A stretch of 21,458 nucleotides of DNA from Elysia marginata (lineage: Eukaryota > Mollusca > Gastropoda > Plakobranchidae): the NCBI GenBank assembly GCA_019649035.1, contig BMAT01006086.1, positions 236,095 to 257,552 of the forward strand. The letters run 5' to 3'. The notes below the pieces were generated by a model. It saw nothing but the letters and a program-made list of their open reading frames with translations, made no database searches and was not told where the DNA came from. Positions within the stretch are counted from its first letter, which is position 1, and every line of letters starts with the position of its first letter. Made by a program: the position numbers and the translations under genes. Below are positions 1 to 12,800 of the stretch, piece after piece.

Positions 1-89
1 AACAAAGAGTGCCCACCCACCCACCTCCGCTACTTCTCTTTGTCTCTCGCAAGAGCCATCTGGGGTCTCTCTACATGTATATCTTTCCA

Positions 90-256
90 TTTGACCACGA
101 AATGTTGACTTCAAGCGAAAATAGGATCAAAGCTGTTGACTTTATGCAAAATAAAGTTACTTAAATAAAGAAGGAAAAAAACGGGACCGCTGCAAGGTGT
201 TGACTTTAACCGAGAGTTGACTTTAAGCGAGTTGACTTCTCGCGGATTCCACTGTA
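90..256. mobile_element. Tigger/pogo-like DNA transposon terminal fragment
   Basis: Read on the minus strand from 256, the sequence begins TA-CAGTGGAATCCGCGAGAAG and continues with repeated GTCAAC/TTAAAGTCAAC units. This is the layout of Tc1/mariner-type (Tigger-like) ends, which insert at TA and start CAGT. GTTGACTT occurs five times, at 104, 135, 199, 216 and 231. No matching opposite end or transposase is visible; the element may be a MITE or may extend left of the window. The family call is from general resemblance. Confidence 0.5.
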
Positions 257-672
257 TTTAAAAAAACGCACAGACATACATCAAATTATTTCATAGTATT
301 ACTATTAGTAATTGTTCAGGATAAGCATATTAAAAAAGAAGTTATTACAGTTTGAAACATCTCAAATGTATATATACATACATTAAAAAATGAAGAGTAA
401 ACTAATTTTACTAAAAGCAGGCAAAAAAAATTTTAATTATTTCATATTATTTGCTAAAAAAAACTATAGGTATTTTGACAAGATTATGAGTGGTGGACAT
501 CAAAATAATTCAGGATAGAAACAAATTTATAAAAAACCCTTGTCAAAAACAAAAACAAAAATGTGTTTCTAAAAGTAAATTTCTGATTTCAAATCTTCCC
601 TACCTAATGTTCTCTGCCTTACAGCAAAACTCAGGAACAGGCTAAATACATTGGTTCTACGGTACCACTCAC

Positions 673-813
673 CATGCCCCGAGCCCACTCATGTACGACC
701 TCCATGAGGCCAAAGTGAAACTGCTCCATGTAGTCCTCCACTGGCATTAACATGCCAACCTCTTTCTGGAGCCGACCCACCATCTCTGCTTTGGCCAGAA
801 TCTGCTTTCGACC
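673..813 (-). CDS. SKIC2: SKI2 exon 23 (last visible exon)
   Basis: This exon encodes residues 1175-1221. [20 protein letters not shown] and WARGM match the vertebrate [24 protein letters not shown]. The acceptor is GTGCTTCCAG. The donor GTGAGT follows WARGM in phase 0, so coding continues in an exon left of position 1. Neither strand of 1-672 shows a C-terminal SLYTQ-like end or a stop exon. The remaining intron (1-672) holds a Tigger-like transposon end. Confidence 0.95.
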
Positions 814-3800
814 CTGGAAGCACATACGGTACACGGTTAAAATGTCATTCAACTATTCAATGTGGATACAGTCATACAGTGGTAAACTGTATGAAAAAAA
901 ATCTTCATCCTAAGCTGTATTCAAAACAGACTTGTGACAAAATCTCCAAAAAATCTATGAGAACATTTTTTTCACAAAATAAGCAAAAAAAAGAATATTT
1001 TTTAGAAATCAGGCCATAAAATATGCATGTCAAGCACATCTGGGAGCCTTTTAGGCCAACATAAATAACAAAATTGTGGAAATTTTTAAAGTTGTTCGAA
1101 AAAATTGCAGATATGTATCATTTAAAGGCAACCATACAGGCTTCGTACAAACTAGCCATAAGACAAAGCTGCAATTACCACGATATTTGCCCCAAATTTT
1201 AAACAAAAAAAATTTCAATAACTATTCAAAGTGTAGGAAAAAAAAGCTTTTTATCTTTAACATAGGAAACAATAAGTGGTTCAATCAGCAGGGTGTTGAC
1301 TCTCCCTACTTTAGAGGTCATGAGCCTCGGCAAAACTTTAACCGCCTCTTTGTCCATTCATCACTATATATAGCATAGGTGCCACTTCATAATGTTCAAA
1401 AAGGAGGAATTTTACTGGAGATAAGTAACAGATGATGCGACCGCCGAAGGCGGGAGCTTATCTAGGGGGGTCCGGGGGCATGCTCCCCCTGAAATTTTTT
1501 GAAAACTACCCCGCAAAAGAAGCAATTTTAGAGTATTTGGGAAGCAATTTACTTATTTCATGTTTGAATATATTTTATAAAGCGCCATCACAGGGAATTA
1601 GTTGCAAACCTAAAAATGTAGGCCTCTTTATAGGTAGCAAGGTCTTTGCAGAATCAGCAAAAGTGAAGGCGTCAAATAAGAAATGACCCACTATCTCATA
1701 TCACTGTGTTTTGAGAATAATGTGGATGTAGGTCCTTGTTTCCTGACTCGCTTGTAAAGTAATTGACCAACTAAACTTCTTTGAGCTAATAAGACCATCT
1801 TACAAAACTGATTTGTGACATAATGGTCTAGTGATATACACTTGGTCTAGGACCAAAGGGTCAGGGGTTGAATCCCTGGCTCTGCCAGTCTCTCTTATAG
1901 TCTGTTGACACACACTTCTTCGCCCCACTACGGAGTGAAATTCGTGCAAGGTTATAAAAGGTTATGAAAGATTTGATCAGTAAATGAGAGCAGAGCAATG
2001 TACTTGAACTGATTACCCCTCTGAATTTAGAAGGTCATTTATTGGTATTGGCCTGTCAGAGAACCCATGGGTATTTTTCAAACTTTTGTGGATTAGGTGC
2101 GACATGATTAACTGTTAATTTTTGTTTTGTTTTAAACGACTCCCACCTTGACCAGGGCCTCTGTGAGATTTGGTTCGCTGCAGCGTCTCATCTCAAACAC
2201 AAAGCACGACAGCAGCGCTGCGATTTCTGCTGGATCCAGGTCGGTGAGCGCATTCTCAAACACGAGTTCCGTGACGACAAGCTCGTGGTTGCTCATTTCA
2301 CAGGCCACTCTGCCCTTCAGCTGCACCGTGCCTGAGGCATCCATATAGTGTAGCTGTTTCAAAACCTGGGGCAGAGGACAGAGAAACAAGTATGTGATAG
2401 CTGAGGTGGAATCAAGTGAACACATTTGTGGTCAAGACTGAAAGCACCACAAAAAGCAATGAATACGTTACTGACTGTCGGAAATATGCAACCCTAATTC
2501 CAAAAATAAAAACACAGCTTAAGTTGAAAACTTTCATTTTTTTTTACTATTAATAATGATCATAGAGCATAGAACTCCTGCAACATAATTGAAAAGACAG
2601 ATTTCATTTATCTTCAGTAGTTATTTTTTATGAATTTTCAAATCAAGGAGATTTTATTGATTTTCAGGAGTTTGTAGCTCAGAAAGGGACTCAGCAACTT
2701 CAGCTAGATTTTCGGGATTGGGGTCATAGTTTAATAGATAGCAGTCTTTTGTGAGACTTTTTAATATGGGACATCAAGGGAATATGAAGTTTCCTCTTGA
2801 AGAATTCCTCCATCTCCATTACATAGATGATAACAATATTTTTTAAAACTAATAAAAAAAAAACTCCAATACAAAGATACAAGATCATGTGCTAAAGAAA
2901 CAAATGCATATAAAACAGGAATGCAATGCACAAAAATAGAGTAGGGATTCAAAAGAGGGATTGCTTTAATACATTCACGCTTGACTTTTGATAAAATGAG
3001 ATTGAATTAAAAAGTAATAATGAAAAAGTTTCAGGTCAGTGAGCGTATTCTAAAACAATGTAAATGTGTATGACCAAAAACATTCCAGGTAAAATAGGTT
3101 TTGTGTTCTGAGAGTTTACTAGGACTGAGAAGGGCAGAGGGAGCATGCAAGTTTACCTCCACTCTCTGTGTATATTCTGGCAGAAGAGCAAGACTTTCGT
3201 CCGAGAGAAGAAACTGCAGCCGCTTGAACTCATCCTTCAGCAACATGTTCCGGTCATGTTCAGCAAACTGTCAAAGAGAATTTTATATTTCATACTGAAA
3301 TAAGATCATTAACCCTAGAAGGATCGTCGACAGATCATATCGGCCTAATAAATGGGACGTTCATTTAAAAAAAAATTACAACGTGATGCTTTTAGGGTTA
3401 ATGGAGTTAAGCCATTATGTATAGATCCTCACTTTCAACTAATACCGATATTTTCAATGTCTAAGCAATAGTGGTACAATTGCTAAGTTCTTTTAAATTG
3501 ATTAGTGTATACTAAACTATAACCCCTTTTTATCCCTGGACAGCCATATAAAGGATGCCTTGGTCCTGTTTGCAAGCAGTCTATAATGTTCATACCCATA
3601 CTTTCTAAAGACCACAAAAGAGATTTGGAATTGAAAACAAACCTTTACTCCAAAATTACTTTTCTGTTTCATTTAGAAAATGCACAATTGTTGCTGAATG
3701 GTGCTAGTTTTTTAAATAATATATAGCCATGGTTTCCAATTTCCGATGCCATGGCATCACTAATAGATTTAGCTACAGTCCAGCTAGAGGTATATCGAAA

Positions 3801-6800
3801 CCCATCAGAAAAAAACCCTTACTTTTGAAACATCTGTATGCTATATTGAAGAGAAATAAAACTGATACTATAAACATAATTTGAAACAACTACTCAAGTA
3901 CTCCAAATAAGTCTGCCGTGAAGTAAGCTTCGCGGGCGTTTAACTATTTAAGTTTTTTCAACTATTCAAGTGATCTGGATTTGGCTGGAATTATGACTTA
4001 TGTCTTTCTCCCCCCCCCCCCCACACACACACAGACACAGAAGTTTTGATTTTCATAAAGGACTTGCAGTTCCTAAGATGTTCAGAGTTTGACCATGGGT
4101 TTTGCTAATGCTTTGACCTTAAGTAATCTCTTCTTAGCTCAAGCCTCTATTGCCTTAGAGAAAAATTCAAGCAATCTATAGGAAAAGAGGTAATCAATTT
4201 TAAAGTTTCCAGCTGACCATAGATTAAAGGGACTAACATCATGAAGTTGAGCACTAAAATCAGGATAAAAACATTTACACTGAGTATAAACCAAGTTAAA
4301 AAGGAAAAAAAATGCAGAAAACATAACGTTTTGGCAAAAATGTGACAGAGAGAGAGAAAGAGACAGAGAGAAAGAGAGTCAGGGAGAGAGAGAGAGAGAG
4401 AGAGAAGGAAGAGGCAGTAGGACAGGGAGACAAACAGAAAGAGCGGCACATAAAGCCCAAGACACACCCAATCTTACCCAATGCAAAAACTCTGGGCACC
4501 GCGTGCAGTTGTAGTTAGCAAATCCTTCCTCCAGGAACTGAAGAGCTCGGCACTGCTCGACCAGGTCAATGTCGCGCAACTTGAGGTCGTTCACTGGGTG
4601 AAGTCCGGGCAGGCCCGAGCTTTCTGCGTTTTGGGTCAGTTGTAACAGGTCCTGTGTCGCCATGGTAACACAGCGGTCAGGTGGCTCGTTTCTGAACACA
4701 TAGGCAAAAGAGTTATGAGAATTATCATCATTAAGTTTACTATGGGTTCTTGACAAATATAATTATCTCTAGAAGGCTGAGACCTGTATAAATTTTGACT
4801 CTGGAAATAGGTCATAATGGGATGATTCATCTTTACAAAACTATTCTTGCCAGTATCTGAACATTCCAAAATAATATTAAATTTCAAAGTCAAGTTCAAG
4901 AGCATTCAAGGCTAGTATTTTATCAAAGCTACATTATACAAACTTGTTAGCATTGCTTCTGAGTTCAAAGAGTTCATTGGTCGGTATAGACCCACAGAGA
5001 GACTAGTCAACCTTTCTGTACCCTAGAATGTAATCAACTATTTTGTGTTTTTCCAACAGTCTATACTTAAACAGCTTACGAATCTGTAAGAAAAAAAGAC
5101 AACTGTCCTTTATACAAATCTCATTCAAAAACTTAAAATGTACTTTGTGAAAATGCAAATAAAAGAGCTGTAAGAGCATTACTAATGGTTTAATGGTGGA
5201 CATATTCAGCATTTTGAGCTGAGCAATTAAATGGTAAGTTTTGTTGTGCCGTATTTTGGGGATTAGAGTACAGAAAGTGTCAAATGAACTACTTTATGTT
5301 TTGTGCAATAAAGTAAAACTAATGAAAAAAAGCAAAAAACAAAAAACAAACTTACTGGAACCTGGGGTGCTCCCTGCGCCGAGCGTCACTGACAATCCCG
5401 TCTGCATCAATTTTCAGTACCTTTGTTGTGATGCGGGTAATCTCAGATTGGGACAGTTCTTTGACCTCATGCCAGCACGGACCCTCCGGTTCAAATAGGG
5501 GGGACGGCAGCACTGGCTCTATACTGGTAACTGGTACATCACACAGAAAATAAGGATTAAAGGAAGTAAAAGTAAAGATCTCTTTTACCATTTCATACAG
5601 AGCTTAAATGCTCTAAACGTTTTACCTGAGTTCCCCAATAGGGCATTACCAACCAGGTTTTCACTCTTTAAGACCGCGGGCATATTTCAGGTTTTGAGGG
5701 AGGGATTTGGAAGCTCGTGAAAGTTAGGAGAGGGAAAAAATTGATCACATCATATTTAATATCTCCCTCTAGGTCCATTGGAGTAGAACTCAAAGTTGAA
5801 ACATTTTGAAAAATCTCAACAAGATCACTAAGGTAAAGATACAACTCTATATTGGGGTCACCCTTCATAACTTTCAGTTGAACAAGCTCCTCTGTGGGTC
5901 CCCAGGACTTAAAGAGCAAACTCAATGGTGCCTATATAAAAATTAATATAACTTTATGAACCCATTTGTGTGTAAATTGCACAGACAAAAAATAACTCAC
6001 CTTGCTTAGATTCTTGAGACCTTTGGTTGCCACCGGCAACACCTTGGCTAGCGCTAGGTTTCTCTGCCAGGATCAAAACCTTAAACCTTTTCTCATTGGT
6101 GCCGGCTGAACCCACATTTCTTCCACTTCCTGCTGAGGTCAGCACGACCCCTAGCACAGCCTGGCCATGTGGACGCTTGAACATGACTACACGGCCTGGC
6201 GACATTGCTTTGAGGGCCGCTGGGTGCGAGAAGATCACAGACTGCGGGGCAAATGTCAATAGGTTTACATTAAGCAGATATTATTATATGTCTCGATAAG
6301 TAGATAATATTATATCATTAAATGAGTCGTAAGTCGAATGGCTTAGTTTCGAGATATCAGCTTTCAAAACTTAGTGGGTGTTCAGAAGTGAAAAGGTTTT
6401 TTTTAAGTTTAGAGTGTTTTTTGCGTTCAATTTAGGCAATATTGTTGCTAAGGCCTCAACACCTTTATAGTTCTTTAAACTTTCAATGGTATTTTCTCCA
6501 TTTTCTGAAATTTCACAAGACCTAACCCTGCCGACTTCAAACGTCTATAACTACAAACAGAATCACGGTAGAGGTTTTCTATTTGATGTATTTGAAAGTA
6601 GAGAAAATAAGCTTTTCTGTGATGGCAATATCTCACTGCCTTTCAATTTTGACTTGAGACTCATTTTAATTTGGTTGCAAGACGTATTCTTCTTTACAGC
6701 TTCCTAAACAACTTAAATATCCCTCTAAGAAGTTGAGGTGCTGCTCATGATAGAAAGCACTGACACTAATTTGTAACGTTTGAAAGCAGAGGTAAAAAGT

Positions 6801-9800
6801 CATGTGTATTTTTCAAAGACAAAGAGACAAAAAAAAAAAAGAAAACAAAAAGGCTTTCTTGACTCTCTCTAAAACTTTAAAAAAATGCAAATCAGGAGTT
6901 TTGGAAATCTGCTTTACAATCTTTCACCTGTATATGTTCCCTGAGGCGATAAAACTCTCGACACTCTAGGTAGTATTTCTCTAAGTCGAGCGAGCAGAGA
7001 TAACCATAACTATCGATCGGTTTGATGTCCCGCATTTTCTCCCTCACGACCTCCAACTGCTGCTTATGACCGGCTGATTCTTGCTGGTGGTGGAACTCGG
7101 AGAAGCTCCGCTTTATCATGTCCTGGACCCTCAGCTGCTCGACCCGCAGAAGGTTCAGGATCATAGTGTACGTCAGGCGGAACTGCGACTCGAGGCTCGT
7201 TGGTTTGCCCTGCAAGATGAAAAAAAAATTTTTTGTTTAGTTTTTAATGCACATGCTCAAAACAGTTTGTGAAAATGCTAAAAATCCCAAAACACACATA
7301 GAGGTGTCTTCAACTTTTAAAATCACTCAAAACTGTAGATGCATGGAAGGGTCCTGTGAGAGAGGGATGTGCTTATTCTTGTTTAAAAAAAAAAAAGAGC
7401 AGAAAATAGTCTTGATAAAATAAACATGACTCCTTGTATAAAATGCAGATCCTCTTAATAAAGCTTTTGTCTATTCATTAAAGATTCGAATTTTGAGGTT
7501 TTCACTGAATATTAAAGAAATGGCTCAACTGCTTGGGTGATGGACCCCCATGCAAGAATGTTTCAGACCCCAACTCATAAAAATCTCCTTATACCTCCCT
7601 TGTGTCTCCTCAACACTAAATACAGTCCATTTTGGATATTTCAAACCCTGTGCAACGAAAATTAAGGCCAAATCATCCCAAAATCAAACTATCAATATAT
7701 GATATAAAAAAACATGAGTAATCTGAATACAATACACATTCAGCTAATATTCAAATTATCGAGGAAGAATTTTCAGAAAAACTGACCGTAGGTAGCCCAG
7801 TCTTCATAGACTTGGCCAAGCACCAAGGAAACAAAAGAAAACTAGATCTATAGCCGAGAACACAAAGGATCTTAGTCCTTCTGTCTTGACGCTCACGTCT
7901 AACTTTAACGATACGAATCTGACTCACCAGCATCATCTTGTGTAGCTCGGACATCTCCGGCACGTCCCCCTTACACAGGAGGATGACTGTCCCCGTCGTG
8001 TCAAGCCCTCGCCGGCCCGCTCTGCCAGCCATCTGGATGTACTCGCCTGGCAGCAGGTTGCGGAAGTTCATGCCGTCGTGTTTGCGGATGCTGTCGAAGA
8101 CTACGGTCCTCGCTGGCATGTTCACGCCCATGGCAAAAGTTTCTGTAGCAAAGAGAATCTGTGGAGGGAGATGGTCCAAATTATATGAGGCAACTGAGAT
8201 AAATCTAGCGCAAGCCAGTATTTTTGCATACTGTACTGAAATGTTGCTTTTAAACAGATGTATTTTCAGCCGTTTCAAAAGGTTGAGAAAATTAAAACTC
8301 CAGCTTATTTCTATGTCCAGGGGTATTTTATTTTGAAGCAAGCAATTTCTACTTGCTATATTGAAAGTCTTGCCAAAATTTGACACTTGCCTGAGAAAAA
8401 ATCAATACAGGTAGCTAAATTAACGCTAAAATATCCCATCGATTAATTAAGTATCTGGCAAATTTAAAATAGAGTAGAGGGTGTGTAGTTTGAATCTTTA
8501 ACATTCCATCTCAACAAACCCATCATTATGATAAGGAGGTAGCAATTAAGTCTACATCAACACATTGTCTCTGTGGATTTCAGACTGTCAAACTCCTTTT
8601 AGCCCAAACTCTGAGTTATATTGTTATAAACCTGAAATGTATCAATAAAGGTTTCTAAACCCCTAACTCAAATCCTAACCAATAAAAGACCTGTTTCTAA
8701 TCTCTTAGTCATGAAGTCTCATCTATTAATTGTCAACAGGCCTGCTATTTTGAACAATTTTTCTGAAATTCCAAAGCTTTTTAAAAACTTTTTTGTGTTG
8801 TGTTTATGCTTTATGTCAAGGTTTTATAATTTTTTTTCCAACAGAAAAGCAAACTTTGGAACTGAATTTTAAAGAATGTGCCCCCCCCCTAAAAACCCCT
8901 GAATAAGCCAACGGTATCAGCAATATATTATTTTGATTTTCCAACAGTTAGCCTGCTGAAGATTAGCCTACTAAGACATGTTTCTTTCTTTACCTTAACT
9001 AGACCTTTTTGAAACAACATTTCCACAACTTCCTTCAGGATGGGCAGCACTCCGCTGTGGTGAACGCCGAGTCCGCGCTTCAGCATGTCAGACAGCTGAA
9101 GAACCTACACATAAGACGAGGAATGGGGGTCACGCAAGGGTGGATTTTCATTATCACAGCTATCATATAAAAAAATTTTTACAGCACGCATTTAACAACT
9201 TAAAAACAAAACAATCTGTAAAGATATATATTATAAAACCTACATACAATGTAAACTAATTAAATCAAAACTGGTGACCAATGCATACACAGGCCTACTC
9301 TAATGAAGGACATCTAGCCAAAATGTTTTTTGATGACCACATGACTTTTTCATAGGCCAAGATAAACCACAATTGAATTCAAACTGAAATGATTTTTATG
9401 AAATACCATGTACTTTTTTTTAAAGGTTTTAGGACACACTGCTACATTTCTCTCTGCCGGTGGCAATTCCAGGAAGCTTGGTCCTACCTGTGGCAAAGAC
9501 TTGTCACTTCCCTTGAGGCGGTCGATACACTTGTGAAAGAAAACGTGGATCTCGCTTTTCTCGGCAGCCGTAGTGAGATCCACACTCTGCAAGTTTCCTG
9601 CGTTCTCCTCAATCTTTTTCTTGGAGAAGGTGAAGGCCACAGCCGGTAGTTTATCCTTTCTCTTCAGCATTTCTATCACAGAAAGCCACGTGTTTTTGTC
9701 CTGAAAATTGAAACCATATTTAGAACTTTCCCCCCTGATTAAGTGCTACATGAGTAAGTCCCCCCAGCCCAAATCACGTTGGTGCTTGTGGTAGGGCAAA

Positions 9801-12800
9801 AGCTAGATCTAAGCTCTGATCATCACAACTGCTGAGAACTGTCTTAAGAGTTTCTTAAAATGATGTCACCACCTTATTTTAGCAAGGAAGGCCACACATA
9901 TTCACTATGGAGCCTAAATTACCCTGTGCCAGGGAGTAATGCATTGGACTAGGCGCATTGGGAATCCCCACAGAAAAAAAATTTTTTTCTGCCAAAAAAA
10001 GTCCAATACCACTAAGTGTAGGCACATTAAACAGCTATACAACTCGGAAAAAAGTGTCAGACTTCCTAAAATCTTCCACATGGAAGCTTTCTTTAACATT
10101 AGTCATTTTTTTCCCAAAATTTGCTGCTGTAGAAAATTGCTGAAATAAGATGAATAAAAATCAGGATTCCGGCAAAAATCAGAACTCTTACATCCCTGCA
10201 CAGTGAATCCCCTTCAGCAAAAGCAGTGTATGTATAAAACACAATTTCTATGTCCTTAGGGATTATCTTTGAAATACTGACCAACAACCAACACACATTC
10301 TAGGAGTTGTTCTTACCTGTATTGGATTGCCAGGTCTTGTGCCTTTTGCCCCGAAGCTTTGAGAACTCTTACTGGCTCTTTCTTTCTTTGCCTCCAGAGC
10401 CTTGCTATAGCTAGAGAAGAGAGAGAGAGACATTCTTGTGTTGAATGTAGTTTAACCACAGACCAGGTCTAAATTTTCGATTATGATAGTCTTCATTAAA
10501 ATAAATATCCAAACGGATGCTTTAGGAATTTATCATGAGCTTTACTCCCACAAAATGTGTTGACAGTCATTTCATTGAAAATAGGACAACAAAAAAAGAG
10601 AAATTGGCTTAATTTACTCAGGCCGCCCTACACCCTCAAACAGCAAAATAAAACAGAAAATGCTCAGAATATTAAAGATGTAAGAACCAATTTTTTTTTT
10701 CAGAAATCAAACTGTTGTGATCTTCATCAACTGCAGGCGACTTTCTTTATCCCGTAAAGGTTTCAACGATCAGTGATAAGTGCAAAATTCTACTGTGGGC
10801 ACCTCACAGTTTGAATTCTCTGGGAATGAACAGAAAAACTTTCAATTAAGAGGACTCAAATTATACTGAGAAGAATTAACTTATCTATTTCTTTTGCTGT
10901 CTCAGTGTTAAAAAAAACATAATCCTCCCTCATCCAACCTAACAGACACATAAAAGCAAGACGATTCCATGGGCCATACACATCTCTCTGTGGGTTCTGG
11001 ACAAGCAAACTTTGTGCAGTGATAATTTATAATAAGCCTGTCATGCTTCCGAGACCTGAAAACTACTAGGTAACAGAAGGAGAACCTCATTTGGGTTGCA
11101 GTACAAACTTCAAATCAATAGAATTTACCTTCAATGCCTTCAAATTAGGAGATCAAACTAAAAGAAACACGGACAAAATAAAATCCCCACTCTCCAAAAA
11201 CTTTCAGTTACCGAAGTTTGATTTGGGATGTTACCACTGTATTTTCAGGATATCTTCATATCTTAAAACATGTTTCTCCAAACCAAAGAAGCTGGGCTTA
11301 CAACCCTGTCTTTCCAGCCCTTCACCCTGTATTAGATTTTATGCGATACGAGCCTGCTCAGGAGGATGAAGTCAATAGCCCAGGAGATCCAAGATGGCTG
11401 ATGGGCTAGCGGGGGCCCGTCAGCCAATCGCCAGCTGCAAAACATGCGCTGCCTATGGGTGTTATTACTTCATACATTATCATCGTTGGCGCACAAGGTC
11501 TCTGTTGTTAGGTCATGCAACCTACCCAGTGGTGAGGAAGTTTCCCTTGGCATCCTGCAGAAGGAACAGCTCGTTACACGTCTTGGTGCTGTTGCCTGTG
11601 TACAGGTAATGCTCCAGGGGAACCGGCCGCTTCAGTGTGCTCACCACGTAAATCTTCTTCCGCTTGGTGCGACTACACACATTTGTGTCAATGAAAAAGA
11701 AAAACCAAGAGATTCTCAACCTGTGATCACATCTTGACAGGCTTAACTTTAACTTAACAAGAATGCACATTTTCATCTTAAAGTGGTTAACAGTTTAAAT
11801 ATAAAAACAAAAGTGAGACATTATGAGGTAAATCTTGAACTAGCCAGCAGATTTTTTGACATATTGAGTGATTAGCAATCATTTTTCATCTGTTGAAAAA
11901 TTTAAAAGTATATATAGACTTTCTACAAAAGAAATTTCACTTTGGAAGATAAAAAAACTAGTTCGTTATAGAGATAATCTTTGTACTTAAAGGGCTCTAA
12001 CTCAAGTTTTGTACAAGCGATTTGTGCCTGACTTACCCTAGTTGCCTCACAAAAAATAAAAGGAAAATTTTTTTGCAATGTACAATTCCTGCTTTTGTGA
12101 TAAATAGACAGCAATTTTTTTCCGGTGATCATGCCTTGATTCTATAGCAGATCGAACCCCCGGCCCCCCCAAAATTATATTGTTAACCCAACCATCAGCA
12201 TAAACATAAGTTCCTCTCATTTTGTTGGGCTCCTGCATTCTGTATAGTAGTGAATACGACAGAGCAGTCAATTTTGTTATGACACTGCCAGTATTAACTT
12301 GCACTACTATACATGATTATATGGCTATTTAAATATGTTGGTGACGAAGTTGATGAATGTGTGTTTTGTAAAATTGTAGTTATAATGTTATGCTGTATAG
12401 TATGAATGAGTGAACGGACCTGGAGCCACAAAGTATCTTGGAACTGGTGGTTTATAAATAATCTGCATTGTTATCATTATTGCCTAACTCACATTTGGCC
12501 AAATAGAGAAAATTGAATTTAAGAAATTGCTTAAGTATGGTTAAAAACTTTCTGTAAAAGAATTATACACTGCCTGGAACTCTAAAGAACAAAGAACATA
12601 CAGCTTTCATGAATTTTAGACAAAACCTCATATCCTTACCCAACCCAAGCGGCAAACTCCATCGTGTTGGGGACTGTCGCACTAAGCAGGATTACATTGA
12701 CGTGTTGGGGCAACATGATGAGAACTTCCTCCCAGACAACACCTCGCTCACTGTCGTTAATGTAGTGAACCTCGTCGAAGATAACCCACTCCAGATCACG

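Noticed and set aside
1076-1686. Open frames on the plus strand between SKI2 exons 22 and 23
   Set aside because: Low-complexity or repeat-derived translations with no recognisable domain, lying inside an intron.
1824-1890. Functional tRNA gene
   Set aside because: The A and B boxes and T arm fit, but the anticodon arm is poor (no T at position 33) and no acceptor stem pairs; better explained as a SINE head.
4147-4467. Hydrophobic Leu/Ser-rich small protein on the minus strand
   Set aside because: It is the translation of the TC microsatellite and adjoining intron sequence.
7938-8336. 132-codon plus-strand open frame
   Set aside because: It lies antisense to the highly conserved SKI2 exon 16; it is open because of that exon's codon use.
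9925-9975. tRNA-like text (GTAATGCATTGGACTAGG) on the plus strand
   Set aside because: The B box is not recognisable and no cloverleaf forms; too weak to call a SINE.
12121-12180. GGGTTCGATC on the minus strand as a Pol III B box
   Set aside because: No credible A box at the right distance; a GC patch in intron 11 is the simpler reading.
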